Shown here: piece after piece, positions 10,428-23,707 of the stretch | Position numbering within the stretch: the first letter of the stretch is position 1 | How the letters are laid out: every line of letters starts with the position of its first letter | Origin: Saposhnikovia divaricata | Lineage: Eukaryota > Streptophyta > Magnoliopsida > Apiales > Apiaceae | Assembly (NCBI GenBank): GCA_036435485.1 | Contig: CM071595.1 | Span: 99,130,580 to 99,194,579, forward strand | Reading direction: 5' to 3' | DNA: 64,000 nucleotides | Program-made: the position numbers and the translations under genes | Notes under the pieces: model-generated | Databases searched by the model: none | Told to the model about the DNA's origin: nothing | Seen by the model: the letters and a program-made list of their open reading frames with translations, nothing else

Positions 10428-13400
10428 TGGATCGTTCAAAAATATTTTTTAAAGATAGAAACAATAATCCGTGACAAAGCACTAGTTACGAGTCATATTA
10501 AAAATAGTAGTGATCTACTAAGATCTCCGATCAAATTAATTTTTTATTTTCTGAAACTTTGGGAATATCATCATATTAGATATATATTGATATCCGTACG
10601 GTTGGATCGTTCAAAAATATTTTTAAAAATAGAAACAATAATCCGTGACAAAGCACTAGTTTCGAGTCATATTAAAAATAGTAGTGATGTACTAAGATCT
10701 CCGATCAAATTAATTTTTTATTTTCTGTAACTTTGGGAATATCATCATATTAGATATATATTGACATCCGTACGGTTGGATCGTCCAAAAATATTTTTTT
10801 AAAAATAGAAACAATAATCCGTGACAAAGCACTAGTTACGAGTCATTTTAAAAATAGTAGTGATCTACTAAGATCTGAGATCAAATTAATTTTTTATTTT
10901 CTGTAACTTTGGGAATATCATCATATTAGATATATATTGACATCCGTAAGGTTGGATCGTTCAAAAATATTTTTTAAAGATAGAAACAATAATCCGTGAC
11001 AAAGCACTAGTTACGAGTCATTTTAAAAATAGTAGTGATCTACTAAGATCTCCGATCAAATTAATTTTTTATTTTCTGTAACTTTGGGAATATCATCATA
11101 TTAGATATATATTGACATCCGTAAGGTTGGATCGTTCAAAAATATTTTTTAAAGATAGAAACAATAATCCGTGACAAAGCACTAGTTTCGAGTCATATTA
11201 AAAATAGTAGTGATCTACTAAGATCTCCGATCAAATTAATTTTTTATTTTCTGAAACTTTGGGAATATCATCATATTAGATATATATTGATATCCGTACG
11301 GTTGGATCGTTCAAAAATATTTTTAAAAATAGAAACAATAATCCGTGACAAAGCACTAGTTTCGAGTCATATTAAAAATAGTAGTGATGTACTAAGATCT
11401 CCGATCAAATTAATTTTTTATTTTCTGAAACTTTGGGAATATCATAATATTAGATATATATTGACATCCGTACGGTTGGATCGTCCAAAAATATTTTTTA
11501 AAAATAGAAACAATAATCCGTGACAAAGCACTAGTTTCGAGTCATATTAAAAATAGTTGTGATCTACTAAGATCTCAGATCAAATTAATTTTTTATTTTC
11601 TGTAACTTTGGGAATATCATCATATTAGATATATATTGACATCCGTACGGTTGGATCGTCCAAAAATATTTTTTTAAAAATAGAAACAATAATCCGTGAC
11701 AAAGCACTAGTTACGAGTCATTTTAAAAATAGTAGTGATCTACTAAGATCTGAGATCAAATTAATTTTTCATTTTCTGTAACTTTGGGAATATCATCATA
11801 TTAGATATATATTGACATCCGTAAGGTTGGATCGTTCAAAAATATTTTTTAAAGATAGAAACAATAATCCGTGACAAAGCACTAGTTACGAGTCATATTA
11901 AAAATAGTAGTGATCTACTAAGATCTCCGATCAAATTAATTTTTTATTTTCTGAAACTTTGGGAATATCATCATATTAGATATATATTGACATCCGTACG
12001 GTTGGATCGTTCAAAAATATTTTTTAAAAATAAAAACAATAATCCGCGACAAAGCACTAGTTTCGAGTCATATTAAAAATAGTAGTGATCTACTAAGATC
12101 TCCGATCAAATTAATTTTTTATTTTCTGTAACTTTAGGAATATCATTATATTAGATATATATTGATATCCGTACGGTTGGATCGTTCAAAAATATTTTTA
12201 AAAATAGAAACAATAATCCGTGACAAAGCACTAGTTACGAGTCATATTAAAAATAGTAGTGATCTACTAAGATCTCCGATCAAATTAATTTTTTATTTTC
12301 TGTAACTTTGGGAATATCATTATATTAGATATATATTGATATCCGTACGGTTGGATCGTTCAAAAATATTTTTAAAAATAGAAACAATAATCCGTGACAA
12401 AGCACTAGTTACGAGTCATATTAAAAATAGTAGTGATCTACTAAGATCTCCGATCAAATTAATTTTTTATTTTCTGAAACTTTGGGATTATCATCATATT
12501 AGATATATATTGACATCCGTACGGTTGGATCGTTCAAAAATATTTTTTAAAAATAGAAACAATAATCCGTGACAAAGCACTATTTACGAGTCATTTTAAA
12601 AATAGTAGTGATCTACTAAGATCTCCGATCAAATTAATTTTTTATTTTCTGAAACTTTGGGAATATCATCATATTAGATATATATTGACATCCGTACGGT
12701 TGGATCGTTCAAAAATATTTTTTAAAAATAAAAACAATAATTCGCGACAAAGCACTAGTTTCGAGTCATATTAAAAATAGTAGTGATCTACTAAGATCTC
12801 CGATCAAATTAATTTTTTATTTTATGTAACTTTGGGAATATCATTATATTAGATATATATTGATATCCGTACGGTTGGATCGTTCAAAAATATTTTTAAA
12901 AATAGAAACAATAATCCGTGACAAAGCACTAGTTACGAGTCATATTAAAAATAGTAGTGATCTACTAAGATCTCCGATCAAATTAATTTTTTATTTTCTG
13001 AAACTTTGGGATTATCATCATATTAGATATATATTGACATCCGTACGGTTGGATCGTTCAAAAATATTTTTTAAAAATAGAAACAATAATCCGTGACAAA
13101 GCACTATTTACGAGTCATTTTAAAAATAGTAGTGATCTACTAAGATCTCCGATCAAATTAATTTTTTATTTTCTGAAACTTTGGGAATATCATCATATTA
13201 GATATATATTGACATCCGTAAGGTTGGATCGTTCAAAAATATTTTTTAAAAAATAGAAACAATAATCCGTGACAAAGCACTAGTTTCGAGTCATATTAAA
13301 AATAGTAGTGATCTACTAAGATCTCCGATCAAATTAATTTTTTATTTTCTGAAACTTTGGGAATATCATCATATTAGATATATATTGACATCCGTACGGT

Positions 13401-14275
13401 TGGATCGTTCAAAAATATTTTTTAAAAATAAAAACAGTAATCCGCGACAAAGCACTAGTTTCGAGTCATATTAAAAATAGTAGTGATCTACTAAGATCTC
13501 CGATCAAATTAATTTTTTATTTTCTGTAACTTTGGGAATATCATTATATTAGATATATATTGACATCCGTACGGTTGGGTAGTCCAAAAATATTTTTTAA
13601 AAATAGAAACAATAATCCGTGACAAAGCACTAGTTTCGAGTCATATTAAAAATAGTAGTGATCTACTAAGATCTCCGATCAAATTAATTTTTTATTTTCT
13701 GTAACTTTGGGAATATCATCATATTAGATATATATTGACATCCGTAAGGTTGGATCGTTCAAAAATATTTTTTAAAAAATAGAAACAATAATCCGTGACA
13801 AAGCACTAGTTTCGAGTCATATTAAAAATAGTAGTGATCTACTAAGATCTCCGATCAAATTAATTTTTTATTTTCTGAAACTTTGGGAATATCATCATAT
13901 TAGATATATATTGACATCCGTACGGTTGGATCGTTCAAAAATATTTTTTAAAAATAAAAACAGTAATCCGCGACAAAGCACTAGTTTCGAGTCATATTAA
14001 AAATAGTAGTGATCTACTAAGATCTCCGATCAAATTAATTTTTTATTTTCTGTAACTTTGGGAATATCATTATATTAGATATATATTGACATCCGTACGG
14101 TTGGATCGTCCAAAAATATTTTTTTAAAAATAGAAACAATAATCCGTGACAAAGCACTAGTTACGAGTCATTTTAAAAATAGTAGTGATCTACTAAGATC
14201 TGAGATCAAATTAATTTTTTATTTTCTGTAACTTTGGGAATATCATCATATTAGATATATATTGACATCCGTAAG
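10428..14275 (+). repeat. Mixed monomers with local 3-, 4- and 5-mer duplications
   Basis: TTGATATCC followed by TTTCG and GATGTAC occurs at 10587 and 11287, 700 bp (4 monomers) apart. The CGTCC plus 7T tract followed by CATTTT/GAG and AAAGATAG occurs near 10780 and 11658, 878 bp apart. TTGATATCC monomers lie at 12162 and 12336 (adjacent) and 12860 (524 bp later). AATAAAAACAGTAATCC occurs at about 13431 and 13957, 526 bp apart, with the same trimer around it. Single oddities include TTTTTCATTTTC near 11768, TTTATGTAAC near 12832 and AATTCGCGAC near 12740. No other sequence type is present. Confidence 0.75.
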
Positions 14276-15500
14276 GTTGGATCGTTCAAAAATATTTTTT
14301 AAAGATAGAAACAATAATCCGTGACAAAGCACCAGTTACGAGTCATATTAAAAATAGTAGTGATCTACTAAGATCTCCGATCAAATTAATTTTTTATTTT
14401 CTGAAACTTTGGGAATATCATCATATTAGATATATATTGATATCCGTACGGTTGGATCGTTCAAAAATATTTTTAAAAATACAAACAATAATCCGTGAAA
14501 AAGCACTAGTTTCGAGTCATATTAAAAATAGTAGTGATGTACTAAGATCTCCGATCAAATTAATTTTTTATTTTCTGAAACTTTGGGAATATCATAATAT
14601 TAGATATATATTGACATCCGTACGGTTGGATCGTTCAAAAATATTTTTTAAAAAATAGAAACAATAATCCGTGACAAAGCACTAGTTACGAGTCATATTA
14701 AAAATAGTAGTGATCTACTAAGATCTCAGATCAAATGAATTTTTTATTTTCTGAAACTTTGGGAATATCATCATATTAGATATATATTGACATCCGTACG
14801 GTTGGATCGTTCAAAAATATTTTTTAAAAAATAGAAACAATAATCCGTGACAAAGCACTAGTTACGAGTCATATTAAATATAGTAGTGATCTACTAAGAT
14901 CTCCGATCAAATTAATTTTTTATTTTCTGAAACTTTGGGATTATCATCATATTAGATATATATTGACATCCGTACGGTTGGATCGTTCAAAAATATTTTT
15001 TAAAAATAGAAACAATAATCCGCGACAAAGCACTAGTTTCGAGTCATATTAAAAATAGTAGTGATCTACTAAGATCTCTGATCAAATTAATTTTTTATTT
15101 TCTGAAACTTTGAGAATATCATCATATTAGATATATATTGACATCCGTAAAGTTGGATCATTCAAAAATATTTTTTAAAAATAGAAACAATAATCCGTGA
15201 CAAAGCACTAGTTACGAGTCATATTAAAAATAGTAGTGATCTACTAAGATCTCCGATCAAATTAATTTTTTATTTTCTGAAACTTTGGGAATATCATCAT
15301 ATTAGATATATATATTGACATCCGTACGGTTGGATCGTCCAAAAATATTTTTTAAAAAATAGAAACAATAATCCGTGACAAAGCACTAGTTACGAGTCAT
15401 TTTAAAAATAGTAGTGATCTACTAAGATCTGAGATCAAATTAATTTTTTATTTTCTGTAACTTTGGGAATATCATCATATTAGATATATATTGACATCCG
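14276..15500 (+). repeat. Copy 1 of a 7-monomer segment (2,106 bp spacing)
   Basis: Shared rare variants with 16382-17606 are GCACCAG (14330/16436), AAAATACAAACA with GTGAAAAAGC (near 14480/16586), TCAAATGAAT (14731/16837), AAATATAG (near 14878/16984), CTCTGATC with TTTGAGAAT, and an extra AT in TAGATATATATATTG (near 15304/17410). The copies diverge at about 15500, where this one has GTACGG/CGTTC and the other GTAAAG/CATTC. Confidence 0.82.
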
Positions 15501-16381
15501 TACGGTTGGATCGTTCAAAAATATTTTTTAAAAATAGAAACAATAATCCGTGACAAAGCACTATTTACGAGTCATTTTAAAAATAGTAGTGATCTACTAA
15601 GATCTCCGATCAAATTAATTTTTTATTTTCTGAAACTTTGGGAATATCATCATATTAGATATATATTGACATCCGTAAGGTTGTTTCGTTCAAAAAATAT
15701 TTTTTAAAAAATAGAAACAATAATCCGTGACAAAGCACTAGTTTCGAGTCATATTAAAAATAGTAGTGATCTACTAAGATCTCCGATCAAATTAATTTTT
15801 TATTTTCTGAAACTTTGGGAATATCATCATATTAGATATATATTGACATCCGTACGGTTGGATCGTTCAAAAATATTTTTTAAAAATAAAAACAGTAATC
15901 CGCGACAAAGCACTAGTTTCGAGTCATATTAAAAATAGTAGTGATCTACTAAGATCTCCGATCAAATTAATTTTTTATTTTCTGTAACTTTGGGAATATC
16001 ATTATATTAGATATATATTGACATCCGTACGGTTGGATAGTCCAAAAATATTTTTTAAAAATAGAAACAATAATCCGTGACAAAGCACTAGTTTCGAGTC
16101 ATATTAAAAATAGTAGTGATATACTAAGATCTCCGATCAAATTAATTTTTTATTTTCTGTAACTTTGGGAATATCATCATATTAGATATATATTGACATC
16201 CGTACGGTTGGATCGTCCAAAAATATTTTTTAAAGATAGAAACAATAATCCGTGACAAAGCACCAGTTACGAGTCATATTAAAAATAGTAGTGATCTACT
16301 AAGATCTCCGATCAAATTAATTTTTTATTTTCTGAAACTTTGGGAATATCATCATATTAGATATATATTGATATCCGTACG
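15501..16381 (+). repeat. Satellite monomers between duplicated segments
   Basis: This is ordinary satellite. It includes a GGTTGTTTCG monomer with an extra A (near 15678) and AATAAAAACAGTAATCC at 15889, 1,932 bp (11 monomers) after the copy at 13957. It also has a GATATAC variant near 16119. The GCACCAG monomers at 16261 and 16436 are neighbours 175 bp apart, a recent single-monomer tandem duplication at the edge of the next block. Confidence 0.75.
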
Positions 16382-17606
16382 GTTGGATCGTTCAAAAATA
16401 TTTTTTAAAGATAGAAACAATAATCCGTGACAAAGCACCAGTTACGAGTCATATTAAAAATAGTAGTGATCTACTAAGATCTCCGATCAAATTAATTTTT
16501 TATTTTCTGAAACTTTGGGAATATCATCATATTAGATATATATTGATATCCGTACGGTTGGATCGTTCAAAAATATTTTTAAAAATACAAACAATAATCC
16601 GTGAAAAAGCACTAGTTTCGAGTCATATTAAAAATAGTAGTGATGTACTAAGATCTCCGATCAAATTAATTTTTTATTTTCTGAAACTTTGGGAATATCA
16701 TAATATTAGATATATATTGACATCCGTACGGTTGGATCGTTCAAAAATATTTTTTAAAAAATAGAAACAATAATCCGTGACAAAGCACTAGTTACGAGTC
16801 ATATTAAAAATAGTAGTGATCTACTAAGATCTCAGATCAAATGAATTTTTTATTTTCTGAAACTTTGGGAATATCATCATATTAGATATATATTGACATC
16901 CGTACGGTTGGATCGTTCAAAAATATTTTTTAAAAAATAGAAACAATAATCCGTGACAAAGCACTAGTTACGAGTCATATTAAATATAGTAGTGATCTAC
17001 TAAGATCTCCGATCAAATTAATTTTTTATTTTCTGAAACTTTGGGATTATCATCATATTAGATATATATTGACATCCGTACGGTTGGATCGTTCAAAAAT
17101 ATTTTTTAAAAATAGAAACAATAATCCGCGACAAAGCACTAGTTTCGAGTCATATTAAAAATAGTAGTGATCTACTAAGATCTCTGATCAAATTAATTTT
17201 TTATTTTCTGAAACTTTGAGAATATCATCATATTAGATATATATTGACATCCGTAAAGTTGGATCATTCAAAAATATTTTTTAAAAATAGAAACAATAAT
17301 CCGTGACAAAGCACTAGTTACGAGTCATATTAAAAATAGTAGTGATCTACTAAGATCTCCGATCAAATTAATTTTTTATTTTCTGAAACTTTGGGAATAT
17401 CATCATATTAGATATATATATTGACATCCGTACGGTTGGATCGTCCAAAAATATTTTTTAAAAAATAGAAACAATAATCCGTGACAAAGCACTATTTACG
17501 AGTCATTTTAAAAATAGTAGTGATCTACTAAGATCTGAGATCAAATTAATTTTTTATTTTCTGTAACTTTGGGAATATCATCATATTAGATATATATTGA
17601 CATCCG
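16382..17606 (+). repeat. Copy 2 of the 7-monomer segment (2,106 bp spacing)
   Basis: This is the partner of 14276-15500 with the same ordered variants. It differs at isolated bases, for example GCACTATTTACG near 17490 against GCACTAGTTACG near 15384. Part of this segment (from 16646) is also the start of the 8-mer tandem repeat, so the two duplications overlap. The 2,106 bp event probably came first, because the 8-mer carries its TCAAATGAAT and TATATATATT variants along. Confidence 0.8.
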
Positions 17607-18052
17607 TAAAGTTGGATCATTCAAAAATATTTTTTAAAAATAGAAACAATAATCCGTGACAAAGCACTAGTTACGAGTCATATTAAAAATAGTAGTGATC
17701 TACTAAGATCTCCGATCAAGTTAATTTTTTATTTTCTGAAACTTTGGGAATATCATCATATTAGATATATATTGACATCCGTACGGTTGGATCGTTCAAA
17801 AATATTTTTTAAAAAAATAGAAACAATAATCCGTGACAAAGCACTAGTTACGAGTCATACTAAAAATAGTAATGATCTACTAAGATCTCCGATCAAATTA
17901 ATTTTTTATTTTCTGAAACTTTGGGAATATCATCATATTAGATATATATTGACATCCGTATGGTTGGATAGTCCAAAAATATTTTTTAAAAATAGAAACA
18001 ATAATCCGTGACAAAGCACTAGTTTCGAGTCATATTAAAAATAGTAGTGATC
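16646..18052 (+). repeat. 8-mer higher-order repeat, unit 1 (1,407 bp)
   Basis: Marker variants repeat at +1,407 bp: TCAAATGAAT (16837/18244), CCGCGAC (near 17127/18534), CTCTGATC (near 17191/18598), the extra AT (near 17410/18817), TCAAGTTAAT (near 17717/19124), CATACTAAAAATAGTAATG (near 17856/19263) and GTATGGTTGGATAGTCC (near 17958/19365). Left of 16646 the copies differ at GATGTAC against GATCTAC, which fixes the start of the shared sequence. Confidence 0.85.
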
Positions 18053-19459
18053 TACTAAGATCTCCGATCAAATTAATTTTTTATTTTCTGAAACTTTGGG
18101 AATATCATAATATTAGATATATATTGACATCCGTACGGTTGGATCGTTCAAAAATATTTTTTAAAAAATAGAAACAATAATCCGTGACAAAGCACTAGTT
18201 ACGAGTCATATTAAAAATAGTAGTGATCTACTAAGATCTCAGATCAAATGAATTTTTTATTTTCTGAAACTTTGGGAATATCATCATATTAGATATATAT
18301 TGACATCCGTACGGTTGGATCGTTCAAAAATATTTTTTAAAAAATAGAAACAATAATCCGTGACAAAGCACTAGTTACGAGTCATATTAAATATAGTAGT
18401 GATCTACTAAGATCTCCGATCAAATTAATTTTTTATTTTCTGAAACTTTGGGATTATCATCATATTAGATATATATTGACATCCGTACGGTTGGATCGTT
18501 CAAAAATATTTTTTAAAAATAGAAACAATAATCCGCGACAAAGCACTAGTTTCGAGTCATATTAAAAATAGTAGTGATCTACTAAGATCTCTGATCAAAT
18601 TAATTTTTTATTTTCTGAAACTTTGAGAATATCATCATATTAGATATATATTGACATCCGTAAAGTTGGATCATTCAAAAATATTTTTTAAAAATAGAAA
18701 CAATAATCCGTGACAAAGCACTAGTTACGAGTCATATTAAAAATAGTAGTGATCTACTAAGATCTCCGATCAAATTAATTTTTTATTTTCTGAAACTTTG
18801 GGAATATCATCATATTAGATATATATATTGACATCCGTACGGTTGGATCGTCCAAAAATATTTTTTAAAAAATAGAAACAATAATCCGTGACAAAGCACT
18901 ATTTACGAGTCATTTTAAAAATAGTAGTGATCTACTAAGATCTGAGATCAAATTAATTTTTTATTTTCTGTAACTTTGGGAATATCATCATATTAGATAT
19001 ATATTGACATCCGTAAAGTTGGATCATTCAAAAATATTTTTTAAAAATAGAAACAATAATCCGTGACAAAGCACTAGTTACGAGTCATATTAAAAATAGT
19101 AGTGATCTACTAAGATCTCCGATCAAGTTAATTTTTTATTTTCTGAAACTTTGGGAATATCATCATATTAGATATATATTGACATCCGTACGGTTGGATC
19201 GTTCAAAAATATTTTTTAAAAAAATAGAAACAATAATCCGTGACAAAGCACTAGTTACGAGTCATACTAAAAATAGTAATGATCTACTAAGATCTCCGAT
19301 CAAATTAATTTTTTATTTTCTGAAACTTTGGGAATATCATCATATTAGATATATATTGACATCCGTATGGTTGGATAGTCCAAAAATATTTTTTAAAAAT
19401 AGAAACAATAATCCGTGACAAAGCACTAGTTTCGAGTCATATTAAAAATAGTAGTGATC
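18053..19459 (+). repeat. 8-mer higher-order repeat, unit 2 (1,407 bp)
   Basis: This is the direct tandem copy of 16646-18052. Agreement runs about 30 bp past one full unit, to about 19489, where CTGTAAC replaces CTGAAAC. By eye, I saw no other clear difference between the units, so this is one of the younger events in the left half. Confidence 0.85.
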
Positions 19460-20551
19460 TACTAAGATCTCCGATCAAATTAATTTTTTATTTTCTGTAA
19501 CTTTGGGAATATCATCATATTAGATATATATTGACATCCGTACGGTTGGATCGTCCAAAAATATTTTTTTAAAAATAGAAACAATAATCCGTGACAAAGC
19601 ACTAGTTACGAGTCATTTTAAAAATAGTAGTGATCTACTAAGATCTGAGATCAAATTAATTTTTTATTTTCTGTAACTTTGGGAATATCATCATATTAGA
19701 TATATATTGACATCCGTAAGGTTGGATCGTTCAAAAATATTTTTTAAAGATAGAAACAATAATCCGTGACAAAGCACCAGTTACGAGTCATATTAAAAAT
19801 AGTAGTGATCTACTAAGATCTCCGATCAAATTAATTTTTTATTTTCTGAAACTTTGGGAATATCATCATATTAGATATATATTGATATCCGTACGGTTGG
19901 ATCGTTCAAAAATATTTTTTAAAAATAGAAACAATAATCCGTGACAAAGCACTAGTTACGAGTCATATTAAAAATAGTAGTGATCTACTAAGATCTCCGA
20001 TCAAATTAATTTTTTATTTTCTGAAACTTTGGGATTATCATCATATTAGATATATATTGACATCCGTACGGTTGGATCGTTCAAAAATATTTTTTAAAAA
20101 TAGAAACAATAATCCGCGACAAAGCACTAGTTTCGAGTCATATTAAAAATAGTAGTGATCTACTAAGATCTCAGATCAAATTAATTTTTTATTTTCTGAA
20201 ACTTTGAGAATATCATCATATTAGATATATATTGACATCCGTAAAGTTGGATCGTTCAAAAATATTTTTTAAAAATAGAAACAATAATCCGTGACAAAGC
20301 ACTAGTTACGAGTCATATTAAAAATAGTAGTGATCTACTAAGATCTCCGATCAAATTAATTTTTTATTTTCTGAAACTTTGGGAATATCATCATATTAGA
20401 TATATATTGACATCCGTAAGGTTGGATCGTCCAAAAATATTTTTTAAAAAATAGAAACAATAATCCGTGACAAAGCACTAGTTTCGAGTCATATTAAAAA
20501 TAGTAGTGATCTACTAAGATCTCCGATCAAATTAATTTTTTATTTTCTGTA
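19460..20551 (+). repeat. Satellite monomers between 8-mer and 9-mer repeats
   Basis: This stretch begins with the CGTCC plus 7T monomer and the CATTTT/GAG/AAAGATAG monomer, then GCACCAG at 19775, 3,339 bp (19 monomers) after the copy at 16436. CTCAGATC with TTTGAGAAT near 20200 resembles the CTCTGATC/TTTGAGAAT monomer of the neighbouring blocks but has a different base at the diagnostic site. Nothing but satellite is seen. Confidence 0.72.
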
Positions 20552-22129
20552 ACTTTGGGAATATCATCATATTAGATATATATTGACATCCGTACGGTTG
20601 GATCGTTCAAAAATATTTTTTAAAAATAGAAACAATAATCCGCGACAAAGAACTAGTTTCGAGTCATATCAAAAATAGTAGTGATCTACTAAGATCTCCG
20701 ATCAAATTAATTTTTTATTTTCTGTAACTTTGGGAATATCATTATATTAGATATATATTGACATCCGTACGGTTGGATAGTCCAAAAATATTTTTTAAAA
20801 ATAGAAACAATAATCCGTGACAAAGCACTAGTTTCGAGTCATATTAAAAATAGTAGTGATCTACTAAGATCTCTGATCAAATTAATTTTTTATTTTCTGT
20901 AACTTTGGGAATATCATCATATTAGATATATATTGACATCCGTACAGTTGGATCGTCCAAAAATATTTTTTAAAAAATAGAAACAATAATCCGTGACAAA
21001 GCACTAGTTACGAGTCATTTTAAAAATAGTAGTGATCTACTAAGATCTGAGATCAAATTAATTTTTTATTTTCTGTAACTTTGGGAATATCATCATATTA
21101 GATATATATTGACATCCGTAAGGTTGGATCGTTCAAAAATATTTTTTAAAGATAGAAACAATAATCCGTGACAAAGCACTAGTTACGAGTCATATTAAAA
21201 ATAGTAGTGATCTACTAAGATCTCCGATCAAATTAATTTTTTATTTTCTGAAACTTTGGGAATATCATCATATTAGATATATATTGATATCCGTACGGTT
21301 GGATCGTTCAAAAATATTTTTAAAAATAGAAACAATAATCCGTGACAAAGCACTAGTTTCGAGTCATATTAAAAATAGTAGTGATGTACTAAGATCTCCG
21401 ATCAAATTAATTTTTTATTTTCTGAAACTTTGGGAATATCATAATATTAGATATATATTGACATCCGTACGGTTGGATCGTTCAAATTTTTTTTTAAAAA
21501 AATAGAAACAATAATCCGTGACAAAGCACTAGTTACGAGTCATATTAAAAATAGTAGTGATCTACTAAGATCTCAGATCAAATTAATTTTTTATTTTCTG
21601 AAACTTTGGGAATATCATCATATTAGATATATATTGACATCCGTACGGTTGGATCGTTCAAAAATATTTTTTAAAAAATAGAAACAATAATCCGTGACAA
21701 AGCACTAGTTACGAGTCATATTAAAAATAGTAGTGATCTACTAAGATCTCCGATCAAATTAATTTTTTATTTTCTGTAACTTTGGGAATATCATCATATT
21801 AGATATATATTGACATCCGTACGGTTGGATCGTCCAAAAATATTTTTTAAAAAATAGAAACAATAATCCGTGACAAAGCACTAGTTACGAGTCATTTTAA
21901 AAATAGTAGTGATCTACTAAGATCTGAGATCAAATTAATTTTTTATTTTCTGTAACTTTGGGAATATCATCATATTAGATATATATTGACATCCGTAAAG
22001 TTGGATCATTCAAAAATATTTTTTAAAAATAGAAACAATAATCCGTGACAAAGCACTAGTTACGAGTCATATTAAAAATAGTAGTGATCTACTAAGATCT
22101 CCGATCAAATTAATTTTTTATTTTCTGAA
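20552..22129 (+). repeat. 9-mer higher-order repeat, unit 1 (1,578 bp)
   Basis: Markers shared with the next unit at +1,578 bp are CGCGACAAAGAACTAG with CATATCAAAAATAG (20641/22219), GTACAGTTGGATCGTCC, TTGATATCC (21284/22862) and the tract CAAATTTTTTTTTTAAAAA (near 21484/23062). This unit keeps CATTATATT and CTCTGATC, whereas unit 2 has CATCATATT and CTCCGATC. Its last monomer (about 21952-22129, with AAAG/CATTC) differs from the corresponding monomer of unit 2. Confidence 0.85.
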
Positions 22130-23707
22130 ACTTTGGGAATATCATCATATTAGATATATATTGACATCCGTACGGTTGGATCGTTCAAAAATATTTTTTA
22201 AAAATAGAAACAATAATCCGCGACAAAGAACTAGTTTCGAGTCATATCAAAAATAGTAGTGATCTACTAAGATCTCCGATCAAATTAATTTTTTATTTTC
22301 TGTAACTTTGGGAATATCATCATATTAGATATATATTGACATCCGTACGGTTGGATAGTCCAAAAATATTTTTTAAAAATAGAAACAATAATCCGTGACA
22401 AAGCACTAGTTTCGAGTCATATTAAAAATAGTAGTGATCTACTAAGATCTCCGATCAAATTAATTTTTTATTTTCTGTAACTTTGGGAATATCATCATAT
22501 TAGATATATATTGACATCCGTACAGTTGGATCGTCCAAAAATATTTTTTAAAAAATAGAAACAATAATCCGTGACAAAGCACTAGTTACGAGTCATTTTA
22601 AAAATAGTAGTGATCTACTAAGATCTGAGATCAAATTAATTTTTTATTTTCTGTAACTTTGGGAATATCATCATATTAGATATATATTGACATCCGTAAG
22701 GTTGGATCGTTCAAAAATATTTTTTAAAGATAGAAACAATAATCCGTGACAAAGCACTAGTTACGAGTCATATTAAAAATAGTAGTGATCTACTAAGATC
22801 TCCGATCAAATTAATTTTTTATTTACTGAAACTTTGGGAATATCATCATATTAGATATATATTGATATCCGTACGGTTGGATCGTTCAAAAATATTTTTA
22901 AAAATAGAAACAATAATCCGTGACAAAGCACTAGTTTCGAGTCATATTAAAAATAGTAGTGATGTACTAAGATCTCCGATCAAATTAATTTTTTATTTTC
23001 TGAAACTTTGGGAATATCATAATATTAGATATATATTGACATCCGTACGGTTGGATCGTTCAAATTTTTTTTTAAAAAAATAGAAACAATAATCCGTGAC
23101 AAAGCACTAGTTACGAGTCATATTAAAAATAGTAGTGATCTACTAAGATCTCAGATCAAATTAATTTTTTATTTTCTGAAACTTTGGGAATATCATCATA
23201 TTAGATATATATTGACATCCGTACGGTTGGATCGTTCAAAAATATTTTTTAAAAAATAGAAACAATAATCCGTGACAAAGCACTAGTTACGAGTCATATT
23301 AAAAATAGTAGTGATCTACTAAGATCTCCGATCAAATTAATTTTTTATTTTCTGTAACTTTGGGAATATCATCATATTAGATATATATTGACATCCGTAC
23401 GGTTGGATCGTCCAAAAATATTTTTTAAAAAATAGAAACAATAATCCGTGACAAAGCACTAGTTACGAGTCATTTTAAAAATAGTAGTGATCTACTAAGA
23501 TCTGAGATCAAATTAATTTTTTATTTTCTGAAACTTTGGGAATATCATCATATTAGATATATATTGACATCCGTACGGTTGGATCGTTCAAAAATATTTT
23601 TTAAAAATAGAAACAATAATCCGCGACAAAGAACTAGTTTCGAGTCATATCAAAAATAGTAGTGATCTACTAAGATCTCCGATCAAATTAATTTTTTATT
23701 TTCTGAA
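22130..23707 (+). repeat. 9-mer higher-order repeat, unit 2 (1,578 bp)
   Basis: This is the middle copy. It carries a private ATTTACTGAAAC near 22821. Its closing part contains an extra CGCGACAAAGAACTAG monomer at 23622, 175 bp before the unit 3 copy at 23797, so one monomer was duplicated at the unit border. Confidence 0.83.
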